In this document: one piece after another, positions 30,743 to 44,050 of the stretch
Position numbering within the stretch: position 1 is the first letter of the stretch
Layout: every line of letters starts with the position of its first letter
From: Flaveria trinervia
Lineage: Eukaryota > Streptophyta > Magnoliopsida > Asterales > Asteraceae
Direction: 5' to 3'
Length of the DNA stretch: 64,000 nt
NCBI GenBank assembly: GCA_025506515.1
Contig: CM046451.1
Coordinates: forward strand, 70,313,430-70,377,429
The notes under the pieces: model-generated
The model's input: only the letters and a program-made list of their open reading frames with translations
What the model was told of the DNA's origin: nothing
Database searches by the model: none
Translations under genes and position numbers: made by a program

Positions 30743-33700
30743 GGTGTTCACTATAGTGCTGAGACTAACACGTGGATTGTAAATAGCGGAGCATCCAGGC
30801 ACATGACAGGGAACAGATCTCTCTTATCAAATGTCAGACAAATCAAAGGAGGGCATGTTTCATTTGCTGGAAACAAAGGCGGGTACATCACAGCCCAAGG
30901 GGAAGTGGGAAATGAGAAAGTTAAGTTTGATAAGGTAAACTACGTCCAACAACTACAAAATAACTTGCTTTCAGTATCTCAAATATGTGATAAAGGATTC
31001 AAATAGTCTTTAACAATAAGAAGTGTTACGTTTTGAAGAAGGACTACGTGATCCTGGAGGACAAAATCCTAATGTCAGCTTCAAGATATAGTGATCTTTA
31101 TGTTTTGGATCTCTCAAAGGGCTCCACAACGGATCATTAAGTTCAGTGCTTCATGTCCAAAGCTACTGAGAAGGACTCCATCTCCTGGCATAAGAGAATG
31201 GGACACATAATTCAAGGAAAATGAATCACTTGGTCCAGAATGATCTAGTGAGGGGAGTAAATGTCAAAAACTTCCAACTCCCGGATTTCTGTGTTGCGTG
31301 CAAAAAGGGAAAACAGACGAAGAAGTCTCATAAGGAAAAGAAAGTTCATTCTATAGAACTTCCTCTTGAGCTCCTTCACATGGATCTGTTTGGTCCAGTC
31401 AGTACAAGAAGCATCGTAGGCGACTTGTATTGCTATGTAGTTACTGATGACTACTCAAGATTCTCTTGGATAATGTTTCTGAAATCAAAATCTGAAACAT
31501 TTTAATCCTTCAAGGAATTGGTAACTACACTAGAATCCCTATACAAGCTAAAAGTATGACAGGTACGCTCAGACAACAGAACCGAGTTCAAGAATCAGTG
31601 GATGGAGGCCGATTGCAAGGAAAAGGGAATTGTGCATCAATTCACCTCTCCCTACACTCCTCAGATGAACGGGGTTGCTGAACGGAAGAATCGCAGCTTG
31701 ATAGAGACAGCACATACTATGTTGGCAGACTCGAAACTGCCCATTCAATCCTGGAATGAAGCTGTGGCAAATGCGTGTTACATGCTTAATCGAGTTCTGG
31801 TAGTGAAACGCCATGGAAAAACATGCTACGAGTTACTAGAACGATGTAAACCTAACTTAGAGTATCTCAAGCCGTTTGGTGCTCCGTGCACCCTACTGAA
31901 GAAGACTCAGGAGGGAAAATTCAGTGAGAAGGTTGATGAAGGGATCTTTCTAGGATACAACATACCGAAAAAGAGAGTTTACAACAACTCAATGGGTCAA
32001 GTAGAGGTGTGGTGTAACGTTGATGTTTAGAGATACATCACACCACCTGCTAGAAAAGGGCCTGCTTACTTCTTTGACTATGATGGATTTTTCAATTCCT
32101 TCAACATACCTTCTTCTGCTGCAAAAGACGAGTTGGAAAATTAGATGATGTATGATGTCTTGACGACACCGTCTCTAGATTCTACACCATCCAGTTCACA
32201 AAGTCAATCATCTACCAACTCAAGGGGAGCACTTGATGTGAGTGACTCTTCTTCTGAGGAAGAAAATGATCAGAACAGCCAGGATGTATAGCCTCCGCCT
32301 ACCACAAGTCCACAAGCATCTCATAGTGATGCGTGTGAGACTTCGGAACCTTAGACTCCTATTGCCTCAAATTCAGAACCAAATGTTCAAAATCTTGATT
32401 CTTAGGTAGTAGTTCCAACAACTCCCGGCTCACGTCTAAATGTTTATCATCCTTTGCATAATGTGATAGGAGATGTGAGATCGGGGGTTCAGACAAGAAA
32501 TCAGCTGTACTCAACTGATTATGCCTCTATGATGGAAAAGGGATACCTTCACGACGGTGCCTACCGCTGCTTTGTGTCTCAGTTCGAGCCAAAGTATGTT
32601 AGTGAAGCACTAAATGATGAAGCTTGGGTGAGTGCCATGCAAGAAGAACTTCTTCAGTTTAAAAAGTTAGGTGTATGGACCCTAGTGGATAGACCTAAAG
32701 GTGCTAAGTGATCGGCACCAAATGGGTCTTAAAATGCAAGAAAGATGATCAAGGAGTGATCATCAGAAACATAGCTCGGCTTGTTATTCAGGGTTTTCGA
32801 CAAGTTGAGGATATCGACTACAATGAAGTGTTTGCACCAGTGGCAAGGATGGAAGCAATCTGCATCTTCCTTGCCTACGCATCTTTTATGAAAATCAAAG
32901 TTTATCAACCAGGTGTGAAGAGTGCATTCCTTCATGGTGAGATTAGAGAAATAGTGTACGTGAGTCAACCAGAGGGATTTGAGGATCCATATCATTGGGA
33001 CAGAGTTTACAAATTCGACAAGGCGCTATATGGGCTTCATCAAGCACCGAGGGCCTGGTATGAGAAACTCTTGACTCACCTTGTAAAACACGATTTTCGC
33101 AGGGGAGTCATTGACTGTACATTGTTTATAAAAGAAAAAGATGGAGATTTACTACTGGTACAGATCTATGTCCATAACATAATCTTCGGTTTGAAGAATG
33201 AAGAATTATGTAAAGAGTTTGAAGCAGTAATGAAGGCGGAATTTGAGATGAGTGCAATGGGAGAGATGAAATTCTTTCCCGGGTTACAGTGGATCAAACA
33301 CCAAATAGGATTTTCCTACATCAGACCAAGTATGTAGGTGACATCCTCAGTCGGTTTGACATGGAGAATGCTTCTAAGGCTGGCACTCCACTTGCTACAA
33401 ACCATGATATAGCACCCGATAAGAATGGTGATATGGTAGATGCCACCATGTACCGAGGGATGATTGGATCTCTCATGTATCTCACTGCCTCACGTCCTGA
33501 TAACATGTACCCTACATGTTTATGCTCACGATATCAGAAAAAGCCTAAGGTGAACCATCTAATTGTGGTTAAAAGGATTTTTCATTATTTGAAGGGCACA
33601 CCTACACTTGGGTTGTGGTATCCTCATGATGATGACTTTGAACTTACAGCGTATAGCGACTCGGATTGCGGCGGCTGCAAGATGAACTACAACTCTACTT

Positions 33701-34137
33701 CAGCAAGGTGTCAGTTCTTTGGAAGAAGATTAGTAACCTGGCAGTGTAAGAAGCAGACCTCGGTTGCATTGTCAACCTGTGAAGCCGAATACGTTGCTGC
33801 TGCAAGCTGCTGTTCTCAAATCATATGGATTCAACAACAAATGAGGGATTATGATTTGAACTTGTCTTCTACTCCTATCTTTGTTGATAACTCTGCTGTA
33901 ATTGCAGTCACTAAGAACCCGGTCCAACATCCTATGACCAAACACATCGGTATTGAATAACACTTTATATGTGATTGCTTTGAAAAGAACTTAATCGATT
34001 TGGTAAAAATAAATACAGATTTTCAACGCGCTGACCTCTATACAAAGGCATTTGACAAACCATGTTTTTTGTATTTGTTAGAGGTCAACAGAGTTAAAAA
34101 GAAAAGTGAGGTCATTCCTGAAGATGACCATGCATAG
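30743..34137 (+). pseudogene. pol: Element D pol, inactive: protease, integrase, RT, RNase H
   Basis: Protease reads WIVNSGASRHMTGN: the catalytic Asp is Asn (30782-30784). GAG-pre-integrase: CVACKKGKQTKKSH (about 31290). Integrase keeps D at 31383-31385 (HMDLFGP), D at 31572-31574 and E at 31680-31682, but has SDNRTEF for SDNGTEF and two nearby stops. RT is open at 32708-33337 but has QPGVKSAFLHG where the family has QMDVKSAFL (Asp to Gly, 32912-32914) and YVHN where it has YVDD (33173-33178). RNase H (33289-34137): YSDSDCGGC, STCEAEYVAAA, IFVDNSAV and a stop at 33958-33960. It ends EDDHA-TAG. Loss of every RT catalytic Asp that I can see means no reverse transcription in cis. Confidence 0.88.
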
Positions 34138-35575
34138 TCCGATGCGTCGTGTCTAGTTCCATTTATTTTTTTATTTTTTTTATTTTTTTACATTTTTTAA
34201 TTTTATTTTATTTTAGTCTTTTGTCTTTACATAATTTTAAGTAGTTTAATTACAATGGGTTATTTCCTTGTCTATTAAAATCCTAAAACGCTAATCCGTG
34301 GCGGTTTTATAATTTTAGGGGGAGAATAGGTTTAGGCAAAAACGGGGGAGAAAGAGAGTCAAGCTAATAAAAATAAGATCGTATGTGTGATAATGATTCA
34401 ATCTTTCAAATACGATAGTACACAGGAACAAACCATTTGGGACTGTAAAAATCCAAATTGAAAAAGATGCAAAGCTTAAGTATAAGTCTGTGTAGTCTGA
34501 GCAATATAAAAGGAAATATGATAGATAACCTAGCTACTAGTAAGGTAACACAAAGAAAGTACACCTAGAGGTTGCTAGACCATAGATGATATGTCGATAG
34601 ATTCAACACATTACATGTCTATACCTTTTTGGTGATCGCAAGATTAACTAAAATGTTTGACTAGTTGTGGGTAACACCTTATCCCTCGTTAACATAATTA
34701 ACAAGATTCTAATAAGGGGTGACGAGCAAAATAAACGCCACAAATGTGTGCGTAAGACCAAAGCATGAGCAAAAGCACATAAAACAATGCAAATGAAATC
34801 AAACTGATAACCTATGTTGTTGGTGAGATCTGTGCAAAAAGAATGAAAATGCTCAAACAAAATGATAGGTTATGTGCCTCTCTGCTGTGCGGTGGCATTG
34901 ACCTATGGATAAACATAACCTATATATTCTAGAACTCATTGTTGTTTACCGCCTCTCTGTTGTGTGGTGGCACTGACCTGAGGATTGGCTTCTCATTGAA
35001 GGTTCTAAGAATAGTCTCTTCTTGAACACTACCCTAAGACTGCTCAAAAATCTCCTGAGGAATGTTGATTACCATATAAGTGTGGGATCCACAAATGCTT
35101 GTTGAAATAAACAGACCTTAAACTATCACCAAATTGTGTTGAAAGTCTGTGTATGGATTTAAGAGGACAAGTATACTGACAATCATCGTGGCTACAATTC
35201 TTGAAAGTTCAAATCAGTGTGGGGACCTGAGAGTACTAGCATGATTTGCTTACTGACTCTAGATGAAAAACAAGAATAATGCATCAAGGTTTTTAAATAG
35301 CTTGTCCTAAATTTTTTGAACATCTTGTATGATTCCAACTTGAATTAGTCCATGATGGTTTAAATGATTGAGGCTGCTCTCTAAGAAAAAATATTCCTTA
35401 GAATTACATCTTAGGAGTTAACCCTCACAAAAACACAAAAACATGTTTTAGATTTAAGTTTTAAGTATTATTTCTTTTATTTTGTACAAAGTTAGTCTAT
35501 TTCAATTCCTTCAGTATCGGACTATGTCATGGGAGTTGATAAGGGACCTTATCGTCTAAAAGGTCACGTATGAGG
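34138..35575 (+). other. Element D 3' noncoding region up to contig end
   Basis: No credible ORF. A T-rich tract (34165-34215) is followed by two purine tracts: TTTTAGGGGGAGAAT at 34312-34326 and ACGGGGGAGAAAGAGAG near 34345. Neither is followed by the LTR start TGTTGATAC. An imperfect 29-bp direct repeat occurs at 34875-34903 and 34951-34979 (GCCTCTCTG, then GTGGTGGCA or a close variant, then TGACCT). The remainder shows nothing recognisable. The missing 3' LTR should lie beyond the gap. Confidence 0.55.
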
Positions 35576-35675
35576 NNNNNNNNNNNNNNNNNNNNNNNNN
35601 NNNNNNNNNNNNNNNNNNNNNNNNNNNNNNNNNNNNNNNNNNNNNNNNNNNNNNNNNNNNNNNNNNNNNNNNNNN
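35576..35675. other. Assembly gap, exactly 100 N
   Basis: One hundred consecutive N. A round 100 is a common placeholder for a scaffold join of unknown size. Sequence to its right restarts inside element C's gag and repeats 401-28739. Confidence 0.98.
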
Positions 35676-36568
35676 ACCTCCACAGTGATTTCATGAGGTT
35701 GTTGGTCTTTAACTTGGTAGCATTAGCCTCAGGTGCAATATAATGGGTACTTGATATCCCATACGTGTTAGACCCTGAAGCTATGGTTGGTGAACGAGCA
35801 GTGAACTTGAAACAATGCAGTCTGAAGGGGGACTCCTGAACTGGCTGTGGTGAGTGTAAAGTGAAGGATTTTGGTCATACGTTCCTTTATGCGACCTGTA
35901 TTTCATCCTAAGTTCCTCCTCTCTCAATTTTAGCATGAAATCATTTATTTCTAATTTTCCCAATATACTGTTTTGTCGCAATTAGATACAACGAATCCCA
36001 TTTCTCTGGTAAGCCATCGCCAAACTGGATACCTTGTCTCCCATCGACGTGAGACTCATGAATACGCATCTCACTCATGAGATGATAGAACCTGTCGATT
36101 ATATCATCCTGACTTTCTACCATTGAACAGAAGTGTCAAACTCCTTCTTCAAGGCTTTGCTTTAGTGCTTTTAACGAAGTATTTTCCGTCATAACGTTTT
36201 TCCAAGGCTATCCAAAGTTTCTTTGCCTATTATTCTCAGAAAATTGATGGAAATATCCTTTGGAATAGACTGAGTTAACAGGCATGACCTTCTTCTTCTG
36301 CATTATATTTTGCCTTCTAGCTGTCAGTCATCCCTCCCATGTCAATTTTACTCCATCTGCACCAACTAGCATATCATATTCTATTTCAATGGATTCCTAA
36401 GTTAGGATAACTCCATAGAGGTAGATCTCAAAACGTGGCTTCCATTATGGGTAATCATCTAACGTTATTAGCTTAGGTTTTTTGTTAAGATTCCAGTCTC
36501 ATTCTCTAGAAGCAAGAGGTTCTGGATGTGTGTCTCTCAACAGTGAACGCGAAGTATTGATCTTCCAT
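35676..36568 (-). pseudogene. gag: Element C gag, second copy, cut by the gap
   Basis: Counterpart of 401-1304. The start codon is at 36566-36568 (MEDQ). It includes DDIIDRFYHLMSEMRIHES, LPEKWDS and the EINDFMLKLREEELRMKYR stretch in one frame (35781-35981), which is broken in the first copy. The contig begins here, so the zinc knuckle and everything after it are missing. Confidence 0.75.
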
Positions 36569-36865
36569 TTCTATTTACTTTGGATTAGACCAAAAAACTA
36601 TGTACTTGTGCGAATGAAAGAATGCGATTGGGCTATTCGTGCGATTGAACAATGCGGATGGTTCAATCGTGCAACTGAACAAATGCGGATGGCTAATCGG
36701 GCAATTGGACAAGCGCGGATGAGCAATGCAAATAATAAGTCAGTCGTACGAATGGATTGAACGATTGAGCCAATCGTGCGTATGAGAGGTGCGAATGGGT
36801 TCAGTTTCGTGCGATTGAGTCAATCGTGCGACTGAAGGTTGCTGTTTTTGTAAAAACGAAGGTTT
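36569..36865 (-). other. Element C leader, second copy, gag-proximal part
   Basis: Same noncoding motif array as 1305-1594 (GTGCGATTGAG, TCAATCGTGCGACTGA, GTGCGAATG). It is followed by TGAAC at 36866-36870, the left target duplication of the second copy of A. Confidence 0.7.
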
Positions 36866-36870
36866 TGAAC

Positions 36871-37758
36871 TGTTGGACCAAAAGAACCAATGAGCCAAGA
36901 TCAGAAAACCTCTAAGTCCCACACGTATCACAACAACTGCTGAAAGCCTCATCAGTAGTTTGACAAGTACTGAAGACTTCAACAGCTGAAGATCAAGTGT
37001 GAAGACCTAACAGCTGAAGAACCAAAGTGCTGAAGTACAACAGCTGAAGAAACAAGTGCTGAAGCTGAAAGACCAAAGTACTGAAGTACAACAGCTGAAG
37101 AGTTCACAAGTGCTGAAGATCAACAACTGATGTACAAAGTCTGAGACAAAGACTGAAGACATCAGCTGATGATATCTACTGAAGTCATCAGCTGATGAAA
37201 CGCTGAAGGTCAAAGTCTGAAGACCAAGTACTGAAGCCTCAGTAGTTTGTCACAACTGCTGAAGAGTACTTCTTCAGTAGTTGTGATATCAGTAGTTTAT
37301 GGTTTATGTTTCAGTAGTTTTGTAAAACGACTGAAGAGCTGTTCTTCAGTCGTTGTAGTTTCAGTAGGTTTATAATTTGTACTTAACCTGCTGATATGTT
37401 CTCAGTAGTGTGAACATTTCAGTAGTTTGTTAAGATTTAGTTATTTCTGTATTGGATCTGCCAGTTGTCACTTTCCGTGATAACAGCAGTGACTGTTGCA
37501 CTCTATATAAGGAGTGACAACCCATTGTAATCATTGAGCGATATGAGCAATTGAATGGAATGATTGATTGATTTGATTAGAAATTTTCTACATCTATAAA
37601 CATTCCTAGAAATCAGAAATTCATATTCTCTCCCTATAACCGTATGCGATCTTAACGCTTACATATATTGTTTGCTTGCTACAATTTGTCTAATTCGCTT
37701 GTGTATTCCGCTGCTTTACATTCTGATACAATCAAACTTGTGATCACTGATCCTGTCA
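36871..37758 (+). repeat. Element A 5' LTR, second copy
   Basis: TGTTGGACC to CCTGTCA with the CTGAAG/CAGTAGTT array and CTCTATATAAGG (TATA near 37504). The primer-binding site TGGTATCAGAGCC follows at 37761-37773, one base longer in its match than the first copy. Confidence 0.92.
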
Positions 37759-37991
37759 AATGGTATCAGAGCCAGTTAATCATTGATCGATCTAATAATT
37801 GATCATTGAAACTGCTATTCTAGATCCAAGTTTGATTGAATTAGCTTTTGTTTTTGCAAGAAACGGTTATAGAGATTGAATTTTCTGTATTTCTGCTCAT
37901 TCATCCTGAGATCTTATTCTTGGTTTCATTGAGTTTGTTGTGGTTGTCTAAAACTTTTTAAAAACTGAACTAAACTGTTTTTGAACTAAAA

Positions 37992-40789
37992 ATGACCACT
38001 CCCTCCAATGATCCTCACAATACTGGTTCCTCAACCAAGCCTCTATGCTGGTTAGGAATGAGTATAACATATGGCAAAGACGTATGCTCCATCACCTGTC
38101 TGTTAACAGCGCAGGGTGTTGGACATCAGTGGTACATGGTCCACACAAGCCTATGGTGAATAACCCGGAAACCAATCAAATGGTTCCGAAGAGGAGAGAG
38201 CAATATTCATATGAGGATAAAAAGGGCTTGAGATTGATGCAAAAGCCCATGGAATTCTGGCCATGGCTTTGCCCAATGAAATCTATTCTGGGCTAATGCA
38301 TCATGAAACTGCCCATGACCTCTGGATTGCTTTGAAAGAACAATTTGGAGGAACGATGAGGTCTTGGCAAATAATAGAGAAATTCTTGCCCAACAATATG
38401 AGACATTCTCTCATAGAAAGGGTGAGACACTGACTCAACAATATGAGCGGTTTCTTGTTTGATCTCTGAACTAAAAATGGTCAAACTTGAATACACCAAT
38501 ATTCAGATGAATAACAGATTTCTCAGATCACTGCCTGAGAGATGGGACACATATACTATTGTCCTACGCTCCAGTGCAAGTTTGGACAAACTATCTCTCA
38601 CCAACTCCATGGGAAACTGCTCACTTTTGAGAGAGAGATAGAACAGAAGAGAAACTGTCTTCATCTGGAAAGCTCACTGAAGACTTTATTCAAGGCAACA
38701 CTGCCTTGGTGGGTCATGAGTCAGAATATGCTGCATCTGAATGCCAGTATGATGAGCATATAATTCTCTTCGAGCACTTCTATTCTGCATTTGTAAGTGT
38801 TGATGATCAGTTTACTGGTGGTAATAATGACATTATGTTTCATCATGGATGATCTCAAGGGATTGCTGATGATGACTTAGAAGAGATGGATATTTTGAGC
38901 CAAATGGCCTTGATAAATATCAGATCTCAGAAGTTCTACAAAAGAACTGGAAGGAAATTCCCAGGACTCTCTGGCAAAACCAAAGTTGGTTTTGACAAGA
39001 GTAAGTTGAAGTGCCATAAATGCCACAGGCTTGGGCACTTGCAGAGAATGTAGATCATCTGGATCTAACTCTCCTCAACCCTTGTGACTTTCCCTGGCAA
39101 TAGTCAACAAAAACAGAGGGCAACATACTGTCACATCTAGCCATCATCCTCAACAACAATCTCCGGCATATTTTGTTCCTCAGGGTCAAATGCCTTATCA
39201 GTACCTTGTTATTACATGCCACAGTCAAGTCAAGTTCAGTTCCTATGACACCACAACCTCATGCATTACCAGAACCTCAGCCTTCTCTATCTCATCAACA
39301 ACCTTCATCTCACAACACACCTTCTTCACCCCAGGAGTTGTGACTGGAGCAGTTTACCAGATGACTTGTCTGGTCATGATCAACTGTTCTCAGGTGCTGG
39401 TCAACATGGTGGTGACAGTCCTTTTGGGAATCTAGCTCTTATGGCTTTGGAGTCTGCTGATACTTCATTTCCAATGCCTCTACACCTCAGGTATCACAGG
39501 TATCTCTGAGGCAAAAGCCAAATTATGTTCTGAACAATGCATAGCAGCATTTGCTTCCATTAGAGAAGCAAATGTAGCTTTAATTATAAGAACATTGAGC
39601 TAGAACAAGAAATTTCCAAAATCAAAGCTGGTTTGAGTTTGTGCTCAAAGATAAAAATGATGAGGTTTATAAAGAATTGCAAAAATAATTGATGATAAGG
39701 CTAGAGAAGATGTACTTTTAGAGAAGTACAAAGATCTCAAAGAAACCCTTGCAGTTACCCAGGCGAGTGTGATAGATGGGTACAATCATGCAAAGGTTTT
39801 GAAATGCTTCTTAGTAAGCAATCTGCTTCAAATGTGAAGTTTGGAATTGGTTACAATCACACTGCTCCACCTACAGATTTTACCCAAGAGCAGAGGTAGA
39901 ATCTGATGGTGAGAGTGATAACCAATCCATCAAGTCATGTGATCTACCTTCTGATTCAGCAAAATCAGAAAGTACAGTCAGTATCAAGTCCTCTTTGAAC
40001 CTATCAGCTGATGTTGATGGTCCAAATGCTGACATTCACATGATCAATAAGTTGATCAACTCAGGAGTCAATCCTGAAGGTCCTGAAAGGACTGGAGAGC
40101 AGGATTCAACTCCTGAAGTTCAAACTTCAACTGCTGTCAGTACTGAAGAGAAGAAAACTGGCAGTAGAAAAGTTTGAAGACCACTAAGATGCTGTCAAGA
40201 AAGCAACCAATGCTTCCAAAGCATTGAAGAACAAGTCTTCACCATCTTTAGTTGATGATCAACCTAAGATGAAGAAGAAACCATGTGAAGTATGTGGTTT
40301 GTTCATCATCTTACAGATGATTGCTGGTACAAAAGAGGTTCCAAACTCAAACAAAAGGAAGAAATTAATGAGAAATGGTAAAAATGAAAAATGATTTGAG
40401 ACCACATTTGTATCAGCAACATCAAATCCTGTACCCTTAGTCCTTAAAGCAATTCAAAAAGGAAGGTGTTAAACAGGTGACAGTGAGGGTGCTCAAAAGA
40501 AGAAGGTGCAACATAGGACCTATCTAACTCCACTAGCAATGTCTGATGAGCTGAAAGCTTTATCACAAAATCAGACACAGCTGGTGATGATGGTAACAAC
40601 ATTGTTGGGTAGAGTTAACCATAGATTCTCCTATGTTGAAACCACAGAAAAGGAGGTCTAAGCAAAGGACTCCTCTTCTGCACCATCTTCTTCCTCTCAG
40701 GCTGTTGTTACAAATAAACATGCTAGTTTACCATCTATTGATGAGAACCAGGCCAAAACCAAAAAGGTTGGGTCTCTAAAACTAACTGA
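37992..40789 (+). pseudogene. gag: Element A gag, second copy
   Basis: ATG at 37992 (MTTPSND). Same domains as 2722-5547. The first zinc knuckle near 39008 loses frame after its His; the second near 40290 is split by a one-base loss after GLF. The donor-like CTCAG|GTATCA has its GT at 39491. Gag ends at TGA 40787-40789 in the same context as the first copy (TCTAAAACTAACTGATTG), so the gag stop and the pol frame offset are real rather than read errors. Confidence 0.78.
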
Positions 40790-40805
40790 TTGTTTATTAT
40801 TGCAG

Positions 40806-43800
40806 GGTTCTTCAACATGCCAAAATAGCATCTGGTATGTAGACAGTGGGGGATCCATGCACATGACTGGGAACATCTCTCTTCTTCATGACTACTCTCA
40901 AGGAAAGAAGGGATTTGTTTCTTTTGGCAATGATGCTGGGGTTACATCATCGGTAAGGGCTTTGTCTCCAATGGAGAAATCAAATTTGATGATGTTAATC
41001 ATGTGGAAAATCTCAAGTATAACCTCTTGAGTGTCAGTCAAATGTGTGATAAAGGCCATGTTGCCCTTTTCACAAGTCAAAACTGTAGGATTCTGTCATC
41101 CAAAGTTTTGCCCTTGATTGACAAGGTGTTGGATGATCACACTCTCCTGAAAGCCAACAGGACAGGAAGAGTGTATGCCTTAGATCTCTCTAAGAAGAGA
41201 TCTCAAAGGTAATCCTTGCCTATTTTCCAAAAGCCTCTTTCAAGAATCTAAACTATGGCACAGGAGGCTTGGTCATGTAATCTCAAAAACATGAATCAGC
41301 TTAGCCACATAGTTTAGTCAGAGGCTTACCAATAAAGGAGTTCCACTGTGATGAAACTTGCACTGCTTGTTTAAAAGGAAAACAGCACAAGGTCTCATTT
41401 CCTTCCTATTGAAGTGTCCAAGTCCACTGCCTGCTTGCAATTACTGCATATGGATCTATTGGTCCTGTGAGAGTAATGAGCATGGCAAAGAAGAGATACT
41501 GTCTGGTAATGTGGATGATTACTCCAGATTTGTATGGACTTTCTTTCTACATTCAAAGGATGAGGCTGCTCAGAAGATATCCACTTTGTGCTGTACATTG
41601 AGAAGCAGTATTCCTTCCAGTCAGTGTAGTGTATTAGGAGTGATAATGGAACTGAGTTCAGAAATCATACACTTGATGATTTCTATCTCTCAAAGGAATC
41701 AAAAAGGCAGTTTAGCATTCCAAGGACTCCGGAAACAAAATGGAGTAGTGGAGAGAAAGAACAGGACTCTCATTGAAGCTGCAGGTCCATGCTGGCTGAC
41801 TCAGGTTGCCATTGACCTTTTGGGCGAAGCTGTCAACACAGCTTGTTATGTGCAAAATAGAGTTTAGTAAATCAGAGGTTGATGAAGACTCCATATGAAG
41901 TTCTCCATCATTTGGCTCCACTGATTTCATTTTTCAAAGCATTTGGTGTGTCCCTGTTTCATTCTCAACACAAAGGATCAACTCCACAAATTTGATCTAA
42001 GGTGGATGCAGGATACTTTGTTGGTTATTCATACTTGCAAAGCATACAGAGTCTTCAACTGCAGAACAAAGATGGTTGAAGAGAACTCTACATGTAAGTT
42101 TAATGAATCTCCAAAGGACAAGATTCCACAAAGTCCTGTGGAGTTATTTGATTTGGACATACTGCAATATGTTCCTTATCAAATCCTGCTGTTGCTCCTG
42201 TCAACAGTTCACCACTGGTGGTACTGCTGATGATGATGATGATGCAGTACTCACCTCTTCAGGTTTAGTGATCAGCTGCCTGAGTCAACTAGACCTGATG
42301 TTCCTGTAGCGCCAGTAGCACCATCCACAACAAATGCTGATGAGTTTCTTCGAATTCAATTCCTTTGAATTACCATCCACTGATTGGTTTCAAGGAAATG
42401 ATTCACCATCACATATGTTGCTGCTGAACCGGCTACAAACACTTGCACAGATCTCATTGTATATCAAGATCTGAAGAATCACCCATGTCTCAAATCATTG
42501 GTGATATAACTGCTGGTGTACACAAGAAGTCAATTGTCAAATTCTGCTTCTATGCTCTCTTCATCAGTCAGCAAGAGCCAAAGAATTATCACATTGCTTT
42601 AAAGGACAATGGATGGGTTGATGCCATGCAGCTTGAGCTTCTTCAGTTCAAGAAACAGCAAGTGTGGGAACTGGTTCCTCTACCTCCAGGTAAGTGGCAA
42701 TAGGCACTAAATGGGTGTTTAGGAACAAAACTGATGAAAATGGGTTATTGTTAAGAACAAGGCCAGACTGGTGTTCAGGGGTTTGCACAAGAAGAAGGTA
42801 TTGATTATGATGAAACCTTTGCCCCTGTAGCCTGGAAGCAATTCGATGTTTTAGCTTATGCTGCTTATCAAAAACTTAAAGTTTTTCAAATGGATGTAAA
42901 AGTGCATTTTGTATGGAAAAGTTAAAGAAGAGGTTTATGTATGTCAACCTCCAGGCTTTGAGGACAACAAACATCCTAATTGGGTGTATAAGCTTGATAA
43001 AGCTCTTTATGGGTTAAAACAAGCTCCCAGAGCCTGGTATGAGACATTATCAAACTTCTTCTGGAAAACAATTTCACTAGAGGCTCCATAGACAAGACTT
43101 TATTATTAAGAAAGCTGGGCAGCATAATCTACTTGTTCAAATTTATGTAGATGATATTATTTTTGCATCCTCTGATCCAAAGTTGTGTGATGCCTTTACA
43201 AAGTTGATGCAACAGAAGTTGAAATGAGTGCCATGGGAGAATTACAGTTCTTTCTGGGGTTGCAAATCAAACAAAAGGCTGATGGAATTTTATTCATCAA
43301 TCCAATATACAAAAGATCTTTTGCAAAAGTTTGATTTACAAAAACTGTAAGCCTGTTCTACTCCCATGAGCAGCACCCACAACTGGATTCAGATCAGAAA
43401 GGTAAAGTGGTTGATGAAACACTTTACAGATGTATGATGGGTCCTTGATGTATTTAACAGCTTCTAGACCAGATATTATGTTTGCTACATGTGTTTGTGC
43501 TAGATTTCAGGCTGCACCTAAAGAGTCTCATCTGATTGCAGTCAAGAGGATCTTTAGATATCTGCAAGGCACTCCTTCTCTAGGTTTATGGTATTCTACC
43601 AACCATTCTGGTAAATAGTTGCTTTTTCTGACAGTGACTATGCAGGGTGTAGTTGACCAGGGAAATCAACTTCTGGTGGATGTCATTCTAGGCAACTGCT
43701 TGATTTCTTGGCAGAGCAAGAAACAGACCTCAGTTGCTACATCCACTGCGGAAGCAGAGTACATGTGTGCTGCAAGCTGTACATCTCAGGTACTCTGGCT

Positions 43801-44050
43801 TCAAAACCAACTTTTGGATTATGGCATTACAGAGACTAAGACTCATTGTTAATGGATAGTGCTTCAGCTCTTTGCATTGTCAAAAATCCAGTCCAGCACT
43901 CTAGGACCAAACATATAGAGATCAGACATCATTTTATAAGAGATTGTTTTGAAAAAGGTCTGATTGATCCTAAGTTGGTGCCTAGTGCTGATGAGCTTGC
44001 AGACATTTTACTAAGCCTTTGGATAGTTCAACTTTCCAAAACTGGTGTAA
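40806..44050 (+). pseudogene. pol: Element A pol, second copy
   Basis: Begins after the acceptor-like TTATTATTGCAG ending at 40805. Protease VDSGGSMHMTGN, integrase DNGTEF and NGVVERKNRTL, RT region near 42600-43210 with ALYGLKQAPRAWYE and an uninterrupted YVDDIIFASSD (near 43145), and RNase H AEAEY, MDSASALCIV and ADELADI are all present. The RT middle near 42740-42910 has several one-base losses not found in the first copy, whereas YVDD is better preserved here. This complementary pattern argues for sequencing error. Confidence 0.85.

Larger units (their letters stand above)
26724..35575 (+). mobile_element. Element D: Ty1/copia element, same family as C, 3' end lost in gap
   Basis: A plus-strand element inserted into element B's gag. 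A 688-bp 5' LTR (26724-27411), a degenerate primer site, a 490-bp leader with a motif array, gag, pol and a long 3' noncoding stretch are present; no 3' LTR is reached before the N gap. LTR ends and gag start (MEDQ) match element C. No third ORF is seen after RNase H, unlike A and B. Active-site substitutions and stops make it defective. The five bases before it are CGGGT; the matching duplication would lie after the missing 3' LTR. Confidence 0.85.
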
